Positions 1 to 10,647 are shown, numbered from the stretch's first letter. The stretch is 64,000 nt of DNA from Rhodamnia argentea (GCF_020921035.1 NW_025955866.1:62001-126000), one strand, 5' to 3'. The notes: generated by a model from the letters alone, not told the origin. Made by a program: numbers and translations.

Positions 1-84
1 ACCGGTCACGATGGGCCCCGTTATGCCTTCCCGAGTGCATTTCTTGAGTCGCAAAAAAAAATTAAAAAGTAAAAAACGAAAATG
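1..84 (-). other. Partial spacer at left edge
   Basis: End of a spacer cut by the window. It includes the T-rich terminator of copy 1 (about 52-84). Nothing else is present. Confidence 0.9.
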
Positions 85-203
85 AGGGGTGCAACACGAG
101 GACTTCCCGGGAGGTCACCCATCCTAGTACTACTCTCGCCCAAGCACGCTTAACCCGGAGTTCTGATGGGATCCGGTGCATTAGTGCTGGTATGATCGCA
201 CCC
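85..203 (-). rRNA. 5S rRNA: 5S rRNA copy 1
   Basis: A and B normal, C ACCCGG; 119 nt. Confidence 0.93.
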
Positions 204-522
204 GTTATGTTATGCATTGCAAATATATTTGTAACAAATGCCCTTCCCCTTCTTGCAAAATGTTCGAACTTTCTTTTTTCCTGGTTTTCGTGCCCTGTCG
301 CGTGATCGGTTAACGGGATATTCCTTGGAAACGACAAACTAAGAAAAAAAATCCCCATGAATCGAAATTCGCACGTAACTTTTGATCCCGGGAAGGACTC
401 ACGGGGCCCGTAAGTACTTTTCGGAAAGCTCGTTCGAACCGGTCACGATGGGCCCCGTTATGCCTTCTTCCGAGTGCATTTCTTGAGTCGCAAAAAAAAT
501 TAAAAAGTAAAAAACGAAAATG

Positions 523-642
523 AGGGGTGCAACACGAGGACTTCCCGGGAGGTCACCCATCCTAGTACTACTCTCGCCCAAGCACGCTTAACTTCGGAGT
601 TCTGATGGGATCCGGTGCATTAGTGCTGGTATGATCGCACCC
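523..642 (-). rRNA. 5S rRNA: 5S rRNA copy 2, normal
   Basis: Full 120-nt gene, normal at A, B and C. It encodes 5S rRNA, which joins the large ribosomal subunit with ribosomal proteins L5 and L11. Helix I (GGGUGC with GCACCC), helix II (CCAGCAC with GUGCUUGG) and helix III (CGGA with UCCG) can all form. It has an intact upstream element and terminator, so it is a good candidate for an expressed copy. Ends were set by the helix I pairing and the first base after C at -1. Confidence 0.98.
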
Positions 643-855
643 GTTATGTTATGCATTGCAAATATATTTGTAACAAATGCCCTTCCCCTTCTTGCAAAAT
701 GTTCGAACTTTCTTTTTCCTGGTTTTCGTGCCCTGTCGCGTGATCGGTTAACGGGATATTCCTTGGAAACGACAAACTAAGAAAAAAAATCCCCATGAAT
801 CGAAATTCGCACGTAACTTTTGATCCGGAAGGACTCACGGGGCCCGTAAGTACTT

Positions 856-875
856 TTCGGAAAGCTCGTTCCGAA
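856..875. repeat. Short inverted repeat in the spacer
   Basis: TTCGGAA (856-862) and TTCCGAA (869-875) are perfect reverse complements around a 6-base loop. The pair is intact in spacers of the first few kb but loses bases in one or both arms in most units further right. No function is known to me. Confidence 0.7.
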
Positions 876-926
876 CCGGTCACGATGGGCCCCGTTATGC
901 CTTCCCGAGTGCATTTCTTGAGTCGC

Positions 927-957
927 AAAAAAAATTAAAAAGTAAAAAACGAAAATG
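927..957 (-). terminator. T-rich Pol III terminator of 5S copy 3 (model for all copies)
   Basis: Directly after the 5S 3' end the minus strand reads CATTTTCG and then T runs of 6, 5 and 8 bases split by AC and AA. A run of four or more T is the standard Pol III stop, so the first T4 just past the gene should already end transcripts and the longer runs act as backup. The distal T run varies from about 6 to 9 bases between units, the rest hardly at all. Confidence 0.85.
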
Positions 958-980
958 AGGGGTGCAACACGAGGACTTCC

Positions 981-998
981 CGGGAGGTCACCCATCCT
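981..998 (-). promoter_or_regulatory. Internal control region Box C of 5S copy 3
   Basis: 5S nt 80-97, with core AGGATGGGTGACCTCCCG. This is the main TFIIIA contact region in 5S genes. In 23 copies, all right of 30 kb, T88 is C. Four copies (9, 120, 124, 131) have T at nt 96. Confidence 0.75.
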
Positions 999-1013
999 AG
1001 TACTACTCTCGCC

Positions 1014-1028
1014 CAAGCACGCTTAACT
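1014..1028 (-). promoter_or_regulatory. Internal control region Box A of 5S copy 3
   Basis: 5S nt 50-64, where TFIIIC and TFIIIA bind in the known plant and animal systems. The core GTTAAGCGTGCTTGG is nearly invariant across the array, but site C removes or alters one or two bases at its 5' edge in most copies. The IE element (nt 67-72) lies at 1006-1011 and Box C (nt 80-97) at 981-998. Placement is by position in the 5S sequence, so exact limits are approximate. Confidence 0.75.
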
Positions 1029-1077
1029 TCGGAGTTCTGATGGGATCCGGTGCATTAGTGCTGGTATGATCGCACCC

Positions 1078-1104
1078 GTTATGTTATGCATTGCAAATAT
1101 ATTT
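1078..1104 (-). promoter_or_regulatory. Upstream Pol III promoter of 5S copy 3 (model for all copies)
   Basis: Counting from the first base of the gene at 1077, the minus strand has C at -1, GC at -12/-11 (1088-1089) and the AT-rich block AAATATATTT at about -27 to -18 (1095-1104). These three elements are the upstream signals known for plant 5S genes, where the TATA-like element recruits TFIIIB. The block is present in essentially every unit. In units right of about 40.6 kb a C-to-T change on the plus strand alters position -32, just outside it. Confidence 0.85.
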
Positions 1105-1392
1105 GTAACAAATGCCCTTCCCCTTCTTGCAAAATGTTCGAACTTTCTTTTTCCTGGTTTTCGTGCCCTGTCGCGTGATCGGTTAACGGGATATTCCTTG
1201 GAAACGACAAACTAAGAAAAAAAATCCCCATGAATCGAAATTCGCACGTAACTTTTGATCCGGAAGGACTCACGGGGCCCGTAAGTACTTTTCGGAAAGC
1301 TCGTTCCGAACCGGTCACGATGGGCCCCGTTATGCCTTCCCGAGTGCATTTCTTGAGTCGCAAAAAAAATTAAAAAGTAAAAAACGAAAATG

Positions 1393-1512
1393 AGGGGTGC
1401 AACACGAGGACTTCCCGGGAGGTCACCCATCCTAGTACTACTCTCGCCCAAGCACGCTTAACTTCGGAGTTCTGATGGGATCCGGTGCATTAGTGCTGGT
1501 ATGATCGCACCC
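1393..1512 (-). rRNA. 5S rRNA: 5S rRNA copy 4, normal
   Basis: A, B and C normal; 120 nt. Confidence 0.98.
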
Positions 1513-1830
1513 GTTATGTTATGCATTGCAAATATATTTGTAACAAATGCCCTTCCCCTTCTTGCAAAATGTTCGAACTTTCTTTTTTCCTGGTTTTCGT
1601 GCCCTGTCGCGTGATCGGTTAACGGGATATTCCTTGGAAACGACAAACTAAGAAAAAAAAATCCCCATGAATCGAAATTCGCACGTAACTTTTGATCCGG
1701 AAGGACTCACGGGGCCCGTAAGTACTTTTCGGAAAGCTCGTTCCGAACCGGTCACGATGGGCCCCGTTATGCCTTCCCGAGTGCATTTCTTGAGTCGCAA
1801 AAAAAAATTAAAAAGTAAAAAACGAAAATG

Positions 1831-1949
1831 AGGGGTGCAACACGAGGACTTCCCGGGAGGTCACCCATCCTAGTACTACTCTCGCCCAAGCACGCTTAAC
1901 TCCGGAGTTCGATGGGATCCGGTGCATTAGTGCTGGTATGATCGCACCC
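1831..1949 (-). rRNA. 5S rRNA: 5S rRNA copy 5
   Basis: A normal, B TTCGAT, C ACTCCGG; 119 nt. Confidence 0.93.
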
Positions 1950-2266
1950 GTTATGTTATGCATTGCAAATATATTTGTAACAAATGCCCTTCCCCTTCTT
2001 GCAAAATGTTCGAACTTTCTTTTTTCCTGGTTTTCGTGCCCTGTCGCGTGATCGGTTAACGGGATATTCCTTGGAAACGACAAACTAAGAAAAAAAATCC
2101 CCATGAATCGAAATTCGCACGTAACTTTTGATCCGGAAGGACTCACGGGGCCCGTAAGTACTTTTCGGAAAGCTCGTTCCGAACCGGTCACGATGGGCCC
2201 CGTTATGCCTTCCCGAGTGCATTTCTTGAGTCGCAAAAAAAAATTAAAAAGTAAAAAACGAAAATG

Positions 2267-2386
2267 AGGGGTGCAACACGAGGACTTCCCGGGAGGTCAC
2301 CCATCCTAGTACTACTCTCGCCCAAGCACGCTTAACTCCGGAGTTCTGATGGGATCCGGTGCATTAGTGCTGGTATGATCGCACCC
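2267..2386 (-). rRNA. 5S rRNA: 5S rRNA copy 6, near normal
   Basis: A and B normal; C ACTCCGG is a single substitution in a full 120-nt gene. Confidence 0.96.
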
Positions 2387-2703
2387 GTTATGTTATGCAT
2401 TGCAAATATATTTGTAACAAATGCCCTTCCCCTTCTTGCAAAATGTTCGAACTTTCTTTTTTCCTGGTTTTCGTGCCCTGTCGCGTGATCGGTTAACGGG
2501 ATATTCCTTGGAAACGACAAACTAAGAAAAAAAAATCCCCATGAATCGAAATTCGCACGTAACTTTTGATCCGGAAGGACTCACGGGGCCCGTAAGTACT
2601 TTTCGGAAAGCTCGTTCCGAACCGGTCACGATGGGCCCCGTTATGCCTTCCCGAGTGCATTTCTTGAGTCGCAAAAAAAATTAAAAAGTAAAAAACGAAA
2701 ATG

Positions 2704-2821
2704 AGGGGTGCAACACGAGGACTTCCCGGGAGGTCACCCATCCTAGTACTACTCTCGCCCAAGCACGCTTAACCGGAGTTCTGATGGGATCCGGTGCATT
2801 AGTGCTGGTATGATCGCACCC
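2704..2821 (-). rRNA. 5S rRNA: 5S rRNA copy 7
   Basis: A and B normal, C ACCGG; 118 nt. Confidence 0.93.
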
Positions 2822-3137
2822 GTTATGTTATGCATTGCAAATATATTTGTAACAAATGCCCTTCCCCTTCTTGCAAAATGTTCGAACTTTCTTTTTTCCT
2901 GGTTTTCGTGCCCTGTCGCGTGATCGGTTAACGGGATATTCCTTGGAAACGACAAACTAAGAAAAAAAATCCCCATGAATCGAAATTCGCACGTAACTTT
3001 TGATCGGAGGAAGGACTCACGGGGCCCGTAAGTACTTTTCGGAAAGCTCGTTCGAACCGGTCACGATGGGCCCGTTATGCCTTCCCGAGTGCATTTCTTG
3101 AGTCGCAAAAAAAATTAAAAAGTAAAAAACGAAAATG

Positions 3138-3256
3138 AGGGGTGCAACACGAGGACTTCCCGGGAGGTCACCCATCCTAGTACTACTCTCGCCCAAGCAC
3201 GCTTAACCCGGAGTTCGATGGGATCCGGTGCATTAGTCTTTGGTATGATCGCACCC
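3138..3256 (-). rRNA. 5S rRNA: 5S rRNA copy 8, variant
   Basis: First copy with site A GTCTTTGG; B TTCGAT, C ACCCGG; 119 nt. Confidence 0.9.
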
Positions 3257-3570
3257 GTTATGTTATGCATTGCAAATATATTTGTAACAAATGCCCTTCC
3301 CCTTCTTGCAAAATGTTCGAACTTTCTTTTTCCTGGTTTTCGTGCCCTGTCGCGTGATCGGTTAACGGGATATTCCTTGGAAACGACAAACTAAGAAAAA
3401 AAATCCCCATGAATCGAAATTCGCACGTAACTTTTGATCCGGAAGGACTCACGGGGCCCGTAAGTACTTTTCGGAAAGCTCGTTCGAACCGGTCACGATG
3501 GGCCCCGTTATGCCTTCCCGAGTGCATTTCTTGAGTCGCAAAAAAAATTAAAAAGTAAAAAACGAAAATG

Positions 3571-3689
3571 AGGGGTGCAACACGAGGACTTCCCAGGAGG
3601 TCACCCATCCTAGTACTACTCTCGCCCAAGCACGCTTAACTCCGGAGTTCGATGGGATCCGGTGCATTAGTGCTGGTATGATCGCACCC
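3571..3689 (-). rRNA. 5S rRNA: 5S rRNA copy 9
   Basis: A normal, B TTCGAT, C ACTCCGG; T at nt 96 (CCTCCTGGG instead of CCTCCCGGG); 119 nt. Confidence 0.93.
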
Positions 3690-4005
3690 GTTATGTTATG
3701 CATTGCAAATATATTTGTAACAAATGCCCTTCCCCTTCTTGCAAAATGTTCGAACTTTCTTTTTTCCTGGTTTTCGTGCCCTGTCGCGTGATCGGTTAAC
3801 GGGATATTCCTTGGAAACGACAAACTAAGAAAAAAAAATCCCCATGAATCGAAATTCGCACGTAACTTTTGATCCGGAAGGACTCACGGGGCCCGTAAGT
3901 ACTTTTCGGAAAGCTCGTTCCGAACCGGTCACGATGGGCCCCGTTATGCCTTCCCGAGTGCATTTCTTGAGTCAAAAAAAAATTAAAAAGTAAAAAACGA
4001 AAATG

Positions 4006-4125
4006 AGGGGTGCAACACGAGGACTTCCCGGGAGGTCACCCATCCTAGTACTACTCTCGCCCAAGCACGCTTAACTTCGGAGTTCTGATGGGATCCGGTG
4101 CATTAGTGCTGGTATGATCGCACCC
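4006..4125 (-). rRNA. 5S rRNA: 5S rRNA copy 10, normal
   Basis: A, B and C normal; 120 nt. Confidence 0.98.
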
Positions 4126-4443
4126 GTTATGTTATGCATTGCAAATATATTTGTAACAAATGCCCTTCCCCTTCTTGCAAAATGTTCGAACTTTCTTTTT
4201 TCCTGGTTTTCGTGCCCTGTCGCGTGATCGGTTAACGGGATATTCCTTGGAAACGACAAACTAAGAAAAAAAAATCCCCATGAATCGAAATTCGCACGTA
4301 ACTTTTGATCCGGAAGGACTCACGGGGCCCGTAAGTACTTTTCGGAAAGCTCGTTCCGAACCGGTCACGATGGGCCCCGTTATGCCTTCCCGAGTGCATT
4401 TCTTGAGTCGCAAAAAAAAATTAAAAAGTAAAAAACGAAAATG

Positions 4444-4563
4444 AGGGGTGCAACACGAGGACTTCCCGGGAGGTCACCCATCCTAGTACTACTCTCGCCT
4501 AAGCACGCTTAACCCGGAGTTCGATGGGATCCGGTGCATTAGTCTTTGGTATGATCGCTACCC
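4444..4563 (-). rRNA. 5S rRNA: 5S rRNA copy 11, variant
   Basis: A GTCTTTGG, B TTCGAT, C ACCCGG, 5' end GCTACCC (one extra base). G64 is A, a helix II position. 120 nt. Confidence 0.88.
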
Positions 4564-4876
4564 GTTATGTTATGCATTGCAAATATATTTGTAACAAATG
4601 CCCTTCCCCTTCTTGCAAAATGTTCGAACTTTCTTTTTTCCTGGTTTTCGTGCCTGTCGCGTGATCGGTTAACGGGATATTCCTTGGAAACGACAAACTA
4701 AGAAAAAAAATCCCCATGAATCGAAATTCGCACGTAACTTTTGATCCGGAAGGACTCACGGGGCCCGTAAGTACTTTTCGGAAGCTCGTTCGAACCGGTC
4801 ACGATGGGCCCCGTTATGCCTTCCCGAGTGCATTTCTTGAGTCGCAAAAAAAATTAAAAAGTAAAAAACGAAAATG

Positions 4877-4998
4877 AGGGGTGCAACACGAGGACTTCCC
4901 GGGGAGGTCACCCATCCTAGTACTACTCTCGCCCAAGCACGCTTAACCCGGAGTTACGATGGGATCCGGTGCATTAGTCTTTGGTATGATCGCTACCC
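4877..4998 (-). rRNA. 5S rRNA: 5S rRNA copy 12, variant
   Basis: A GTCTTTGG, B TTACGAT, C ACCCGG, 5' end GCTACCC; extra base in the nt 94-99 run; 122 nt. Confidence 0.88.
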
Positions 4999-5314
4999 GT
5001 TATGTTATGCATTGCAAATATATTTGTAACAAATGCCCTTCCCCTTCTTGCAAAATGTTCGAACTTTCTTTTTCCTGGTTTTCGTGCCCTGTCGCGTGAT
5101 CGGTTAACGGGATATTCCTTGGAAACGACAAACTAAGAAAAAAAATCCCCATGAATCGAAATTCGCACGTAACTTTTGATCCGGGAAGGACTCACGGGGC
5201 CCGTAAGTACTTTTCGGAAAGCTCGTTCGAACCGGTCACGATGGGCCCCGTTATGCCTTCCCGAGTGCATTTCTTGAGTCGCAAAAAAAAATTAAAAAGT
5301 AAAAAACGAAAATG

Positions 5315-5433
5315 AGGGGTGCAACACGAGGACTTCCCGGGAGGTCACCCATCCTAGTACTACTCTCGCCCAAGCACGCTTAACCCGGAGTTCGATGGGA
5401 TCCGGTGCATTAGTCTTTGGTATGATCGCACCC
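5315..5433 (-). rRNA. 5S rRNA: 5S rRNA copy 13, variant
   Basis: A GTCTTTGG, B TTCGAT, C ACCCGG; 119 nt. Confidence 0.9.
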
Positions 5434-5747
5434 GTTATGTTATGCATTGCAAATATATTTGTAACAAATGCCCTTCCCCTTCTTGCAAAATGTTCGAACT
5501 TTCTTTTTCCTGGTTTTCGTGCCTGTCGCGTGATCGGTTAACGGGATATTCCTTGGAAACGACAAACTAAGAAAAAAAATCCCCATGAATCGAAATTCGC
5601 ACGTAACTTTTGATCCCGGAAGGACTCACGGGGCCCGTAAGTACTTTTCGGAAAGCTCGTTCGAACCGGTCACGATGGGCCCCGTTATGCCTTCCCGAGT
5701 GCATTTCTTGAGTCGCAAAAAAAATTAAAAAGTAAAAAACGAAAATG

Positions 5748-5865
5748 AGGGGTGCAACACGAGGACTTCCCGGGAGGTCACCCATCCTAGTACTACTCTC
5801 GCCCAAGCACGCTTAACCGGAGTTCGATGGGATCCGGTGCATTAGTCTTTGGTATGATCGCACCC
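5748..5865 (-). rRNA. 5S rRNA: 5S rRNA copy 14, variant
   Basis: A GTCTTTGG, B TTCGAT, C ACCGG; 118 nt. Confidence 0.9.
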
Positions 5866-6181
5866 GTTATGTTATGCATTGCAAATATATTTGTAACAAA
5901 TGCCCTTCCCCTTCTTGCAAAATGTTCGAACTTTCTTTTTTCCTGGTTTTCGTGCCTGTCGCGTGATCGGTTAACGGGATATTCCTTGGAAACGACAAAC
6001 TAAGAAAAAAAAATCCCCATGAATCGAAATTCGCACGTAACTTTTGATCCGGGAAGGACTCACGGGGCCCGTAAGTACTTTTCGGAAAGCTCGTTCGAAC
6101 CGGTCACGATGGGCCCCGTTATGCCTTCCGAGTGCATTTCTTGAGTCGCAAAAAAAAATTAAAAAGTAAAAAACGAAAATG

Positions 6182-6299
6182 AGGGGTGCAACACGAGGAC
6201 TTCCCGGGAGGTCACCCATCCTAGTACTACTCTCGCCCAAGCACGCTTAACCGGAGTTCGATGGGATCCGGTGCATTAGTCTTTGGTATGATCGCACCC
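6182..6299 (-). rRNA. 5S rRNA: 5S rRNA copy 15, variant
   Basis: A GTCTTTGG, B TTCGAT, C ACCGG; 118 nt. Confidence 0.9.
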
Positions 6300-6616
6300 G
6301 TTATGTTATGCATTGCAAATATATTTGTAACAAATGCCCTTCCCCTTCTTGCAAAATGTTCGAACTTTCTTTTTCCTGGTTTTCGTGCCCTGTCGCGTGA
6401 TCGGTTAACGGGATATTCCTTGGAAACGACAAACTAAGAAAAAAAAATCCCCATGAATCGAAATTCGCACGTAACTTTTGATCCCGGGAAGGACTCACGG
6501 GGCCCGTAAGTACTTTTCGGAAAGCTCGTTCGAACCGGTCACGATGGGCCCGTTATGCCTTCCCGAGTGCATTTCTTGAGTCGCAAAAAAAAATTAAAAA
6601 GTAAAAAACGAAAATG

Positions 6617-6737
6617 AGGGGTGCAACACGAGGACTTCCCGGGAGGTCACCCATCCTAGTACTACTCTCGCCCAAGCACGCTTAACTTCGGAGTTCTGAT
6701 GGGATCCGGTGCATTAGTCTTTGGTATGATCCACTCC
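6617..6737 (-). rRNA. 5S rRNA: 5S rRNA copy 16, altered 5' end
   Basis: A GTCTTTGG, B and C normal. The 5' end reads ATCCACTCC instead of ATCGCACCC on the plus strand, which spoils helix I; 121 nt. Confidence 0.87.
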
Positions 6738-7053
6738 GTTATGTTATGCATTGCAAATATATTTGTAACAAATGCCCTTCCCCTTCTTGCAAAATGTTCG
6801 AACTTTCTTTTTTCCTGGTTTTCGTGCCCTGTCGCGTGATCGGTTAACGGGATATTCCTTGGAAACGACAAACTAAGAAAAAAAAATCCCCATGAATCGA
6901 AATTCGCACGTAACTTTTGATCCAGAAGGACTCACGGGGCCCGTAAGTACTTTTCGGAAAGCTCGTTCCGAACCGGTCACGATGGGCCCCGTTATGCCTT
7001 CCCGAGTGCATTTCTTGAGTCGCAAAAAAATTAAAAAGTAAAAAACGAAAATG

Positions 7054-7171
7054 AGGGGTGCAACACGAGGACTTCCCGGGAGGTCACCCATCCTAGTACT
7101 ACTCTCGCCCAAGCACGCTTAACCCGGAGTTCGATGGGATCCGGTGCATTAGTGCTGGTATGATCGCACCC
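7054..7171 (-). rRNA. 5S rRNA: 5S rRNA copy 17
   Basis: A normal, B TTCGAT, C ACCCGG; 118 nt. Confidence 0.92.
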
Positions 7172-7487
7172 GTTATGTTATGCATTGCAAATATATTTGT
7201 AACAAATGCCCTTCCCCTTCTTGCAAAATGTTCGAACTTTCTTTTTTCCTGGTTTTCGTGCCCTGTCGCGTGATCGGTTAACGGGATATTCCTTGGAAAC
7301 GACAAACTAAGAAAAAAAATCCCCATGAATCGAAATTCGCACGTAACTTTTGATCCGGAAGGACTCACGGGGCCCGTAAGTACTTTTCGGAAAGCTCGTT
7401 CCGAACCGGTCACGATGGGCCCGTTATGCCTTCCCGAGTGCATTTCTTGAGTCGCAAAAAAAAATTAAAAAGTAAAAAACGAAAATG

Positions 7488-7607
7488 AGGGGTGCAACAC
7501 GAGGACTTCCCGGGAGGTCACCCATCCTAGTACTACTCTCGCCCAAGCACGCTTAACTCCGGAGTTCTGATGGGATCCGGTGCATTAGTGCTGGTATGAT
7601 CGCACCC
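7488..7607 (-). rRNA. 5S rRNA: 5S rRNA copy 18, near normal
   Basis: A and B normal, C ACTCCGG; 120 nt. Confidence 0.96.
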
Positions 7608-7922
7608 GTTATGTTATGCATTGCAAATATATTTGTAACAAATGCCCTTCCCCTTCTTGCAAAATGTTCGAACTTTCTTTTTTCCTGGTTTTCGTGCCCT
7701 GTCGCGTGATCGGTTAACGGGATATTCCTTGGAAACGACAAACTAAGAAAAAAAATCCCCATGAATCGAAATTCGCACGTAACTTTTGATCCGGGAAGGA
7801 CTCACGGGGCCCGTAAGTACTTTTCGGAAGCTCGTTCGAACCGGTCACGATGGGCCCCGTTATGCCTTCCCGAGTGCATTTCTTGAGTCGCAAAAAAAAT
7901 TAAAAAGTAAAAAACGAAAATG

Positions 7923-8043
7923 AGGGGTGCAACACGAGGACTTCCCGGGAGGTCACCCATCCTAGTACTACTCTCGCCCAAGCACGCTTAACTTCGGAGT
8001 TCTGATGGGATCCGGTGCATTAGTCTTTGGTATGATCGCACCC
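7923..8043 (-). rRNA. 5S rRNA: 5S rRNA copy 19
   Basis: A GTCTTTGG, B and C normal; 121 nt. Shows that site A can change without B and C. Confidence 0.92.
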
Positions 8044-8356
8044 GTTATGTTATGCATTGCAAATATATTTGTAACAAATGCCCTTCCCCTTCTTGCAAAA
8101 TGTTCGAACTTTCTTTTTTCTGGTTTTCGTGCCCTGTCGCGTGATCGGTTAACGGGATATTCCTTGGAAACGACAAACTAAGAAAAAAAATCCCCATGAA
8201 TCGAAATTCGCACGTAACTTTTGATCCGGAAGGACTCACGGGGCCCGTAAGTACTTTTCGGAAGCTCGTTCGAACCGGTCACGATGGGCCCCGTTATGCC
8301 TTCCCGAGTGCATTTCTTGAGTCGCAAAAAAAATTAAAAAGTAAAAAACGAAAATG

Positions 8357-8475
8357 AGGGGTGCAACACGAGGACTTCCCGGGAGGTCACCCATCCTAGT
8401 ACTACTCTCGCCCAAGCACGCTTAACCCGGAGTTCGATGGGATCCGGTGCATTAGTCTTTGGTATGATCGCACCC
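8357..8475 (-). rRNA. 5S rRNA: 5S rRNA copy 20, variant
   Basis: A GTCTTTGG, B TTCGAT, C ACCCGG; 119 nt. Confidence 0.9.
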
Positions 8476-8790
8476 GTTATGTTATGCATTGCAAATATAT
8501 TTGTAACAAATGCCCTTCCCCTTCTTGCAAAATGTTCGAACTTTCTTTTTCCTGGTTTTCGTGCCTGTCGCGTGATCGGTTAACGGGATATTCCTTGGAA
8601 ACGACAAACTAAGAAAAAAAATCCCCATGAATCGAAATTCGCACGTAACTTTTGATCCCGGGAAGGACTCACGGGGCCCGTAAGTACTTTTCGGAAGCTC
8701 GTTCGAACCGGTCACGATGGGCCCCGTTATGCCTTCCCGAGTGCATTTCTTGAGTCGCAAAAAAAAATTAAAAAGTAAAAAACGAAAATG

Positions 8791-8910
8791 AGGGGTGCAA
8801 CACGAGGACTTCCCGGGAGGTCACCCATCCTAGTACTACTCTCGCCCAAGCACGCTTAACTTCGGAGTTCTGATGGGATCCGGTGCATTAGTGCTGGTAT
8901 GATCGCACCC
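8791..8910 (-). rRNA. 5S rRNA: 5S rRNA copy 21, normal
   Basis: A, B and C normal; 120 nt. Both neighbours are variant copies. Confidence 0.98.
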
Positions 8911-9227
8911 GTTATGTTATGCATTGCAAATATATTTGTAACAAATGCCCTTCCCCTTCTTGCAAAATGTTCGAACTTTCTTTTTTCCTGGTTTTCGTGC
9001 CCTGTCGCGTGATCGGTTAACGGGATATTCCTTGGAAACGACAAACTAAGAAAAAAAATCCCCATGAATCGAAATTCGCACGTAACTTTTGATCCCAGGA
9101 AGGACTCACGGGGCCCGTAAGTACTTTTCGGAAAGCTCGTTCGAACCGGTCACGATGGGCCCCGTTATGCCTTCCCGAGTGCATTTCTTGAGTCGCAAAA
9201 AAAATTAAAAAGTAAAAAACGAAAATG

Positions 9228-9346
9228 AGGGGTGCAACACGAGGACTTCCCGGGAGGTCACCCATCCTAGTACTACTCTCGCCCAAGCACGCTTAACCGG
9301 AGTTACGATGGGATCCGGTGCATTAGTCTTTGGTATGATCGCACCC
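9228..9346 (-). rRNA. 5S rRNA: 5S rRNA copy 22, variant
   Basis: A GTCTTTGG, B TTACGAT, C ACCGG; 119 nt. Confidence 0.9.
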
Positions 9347-9661
9347 GTTATGTTATGCATTGCAAATATATTTGTAACAAATGCCCTTCCCCTTCTTGCA
9401 AAATGTTCGAACTTTCTTTTTTCTGGTTTTCGTGCCCTGTCGCGTGATCGGTTAACGGGATATTCCTTGGAAACGACAAACTAAGAAAAAAAATCCCCAT
9501 GAATCGAAATTCGCACGTAACTTTTGATCCGGAAGGACTCACGGGGCCCGTAAGTACTTTTCGGAAAGCTCGTTCCGAACCGGTCACGATGGGCCCCGTT
9601 ATGCCTTCCCGAGTGCATTTCTTGAGTCGCAAAAAAAATTAAAAAGTAAAAAACGAAAATG

Positions 9662-9778
9662 AGGGGTGCAACACGAGGACTTCCCGGGAGGTCACCCATC
9701 CTAGTACTACTCTCGCCCAAGCACGCTTAACCGGAGTTCGATGGGATCCGGTGCATTAGTGCTGGTATGATCGCACCC
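9662..9778 (-). rRNA. 5S rRNA: 5S rRNA copy 23
   Basis: A normal, B TTCGAT, C ACCGG; 117 nt. Confidence 0.91.
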
Positions 9779-10095
9779 GTTATGTTATGCATTGCAAATA
9801 TATTTGTAACAAATGCCCTTCCCCTTCTTGCAAAATGTTCGAACTTTCTTTTTTCCTGGTTTTCGTGCCTGTCGCGTGATCGGTTAACGGGATATTCCTT
9901 GGAAACGACAAACTAAGAAAAAAAATCCCCATGAATCGAAATTCGCACGTAACTTTTGATCCGGGAAGGACTCACGGGGCCCGTAAGTACTTTTCGGAAA
10001 GCTCGTTCCGAACCGGTCACGATGGGCCCCGTTATGCCTTCCCGAGTGCATTTCTTGAGTCGCAAAAAAAAATTAAAAAGTAAAAAACGAAAATG

Positions 10096-10214
10096 AGGGG
10101 TGCAACACGAGGACTTCCCGGGAGGTCACCCATCCTAGTACTACTCTCGCCCAAGCACGCTTAACCCGGAGTTCGATGGGATCCGGTGCATTAGTCTTTG
10201 GTATGATCGCACCC
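10096..10214 (-). rRNA. 5S rRNA: 5S rRNA copy 24, variant
   Basis: A GTCTTTGG, B TTCGAT, C ACCCGG; 119 nt. Confidence 0.9.
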
Positions 10215-10529
10215 GTTATGTTATGCATTGCAAATATATTTGTAACAAATGCCCTTCCCCTTCTTGCAAAATGTTCGAACTTTCTTTTTCCTGGTTTTCG
10301 TGCCCTGTCGCGTGATCGGTTAACGGGATATTCCTTGGAAACGACAAACTAAGAAAAAAAATCCCCATGAATCGAAATTCGCACGTAACTTTTGATCCCG
10401 GAAGGACTCACGGGGCCCGTAAGTACTTTTCGGAAGCTCGTTCGAACCGGTCACGATGGGCCCCGTTATGCCTTCCCGAGTGCATTTCTTGAGTCGCAAA
10501 AAAAAATTAAAAAGTAAAAAACGAAAATG

Positions 10530-10647
10530 AGGGGTGCAACACGAGGACTTCCCGGGAGGTCACCCATCCTAGTACTACTCTCGCCCAAGCACGCTTAACC
10601 GGAGTTCGATGGGATCCGGTGCATTAGTCTTTGGTATGATCGCACCC
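10530..10647 (-). rRNA. 5S rRNA: 5S rRNA copy 25, variant
   Basis: A GTCTTTGG, B TTCGAT, C ACCGG; 118 nt. Confidence 0.9.

Larger units (their letters stand above)
643..957 (-). other. Intergenic spacer between copies 2 and 3 (model for all 147 spacers)
   Basis: This 315-base non-transcribed spacer stands for all the others, which have the same order of parts. Read from the gene start of copy 2 rightward, it holds the upstream promoter (643-669), a pyrimidine-rich stretch, a middle region with GTTAAC, a run of A, the GGGGCCC and GGGCCCC palindromes, a short inverted repeat (856-875), and the T-rich terminator of copy 3 (927-957). I see no gene, no sub-repeat array and no mobile element in it. 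Open frames that run through the spacer are by-products of the repeat. Spacer length differs between units mostly through one-base changes in homopolymers and CG-rich words. Confidence 0.95.
958..1077 (-). rRNA. 5S rRNA: 5S rRNA copy 3, normal
   Basis: Identical to the 120-nt reference at all sites checked. It is used as the model for the promoter, control-region and terminator entries. Confidence 0.98.
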
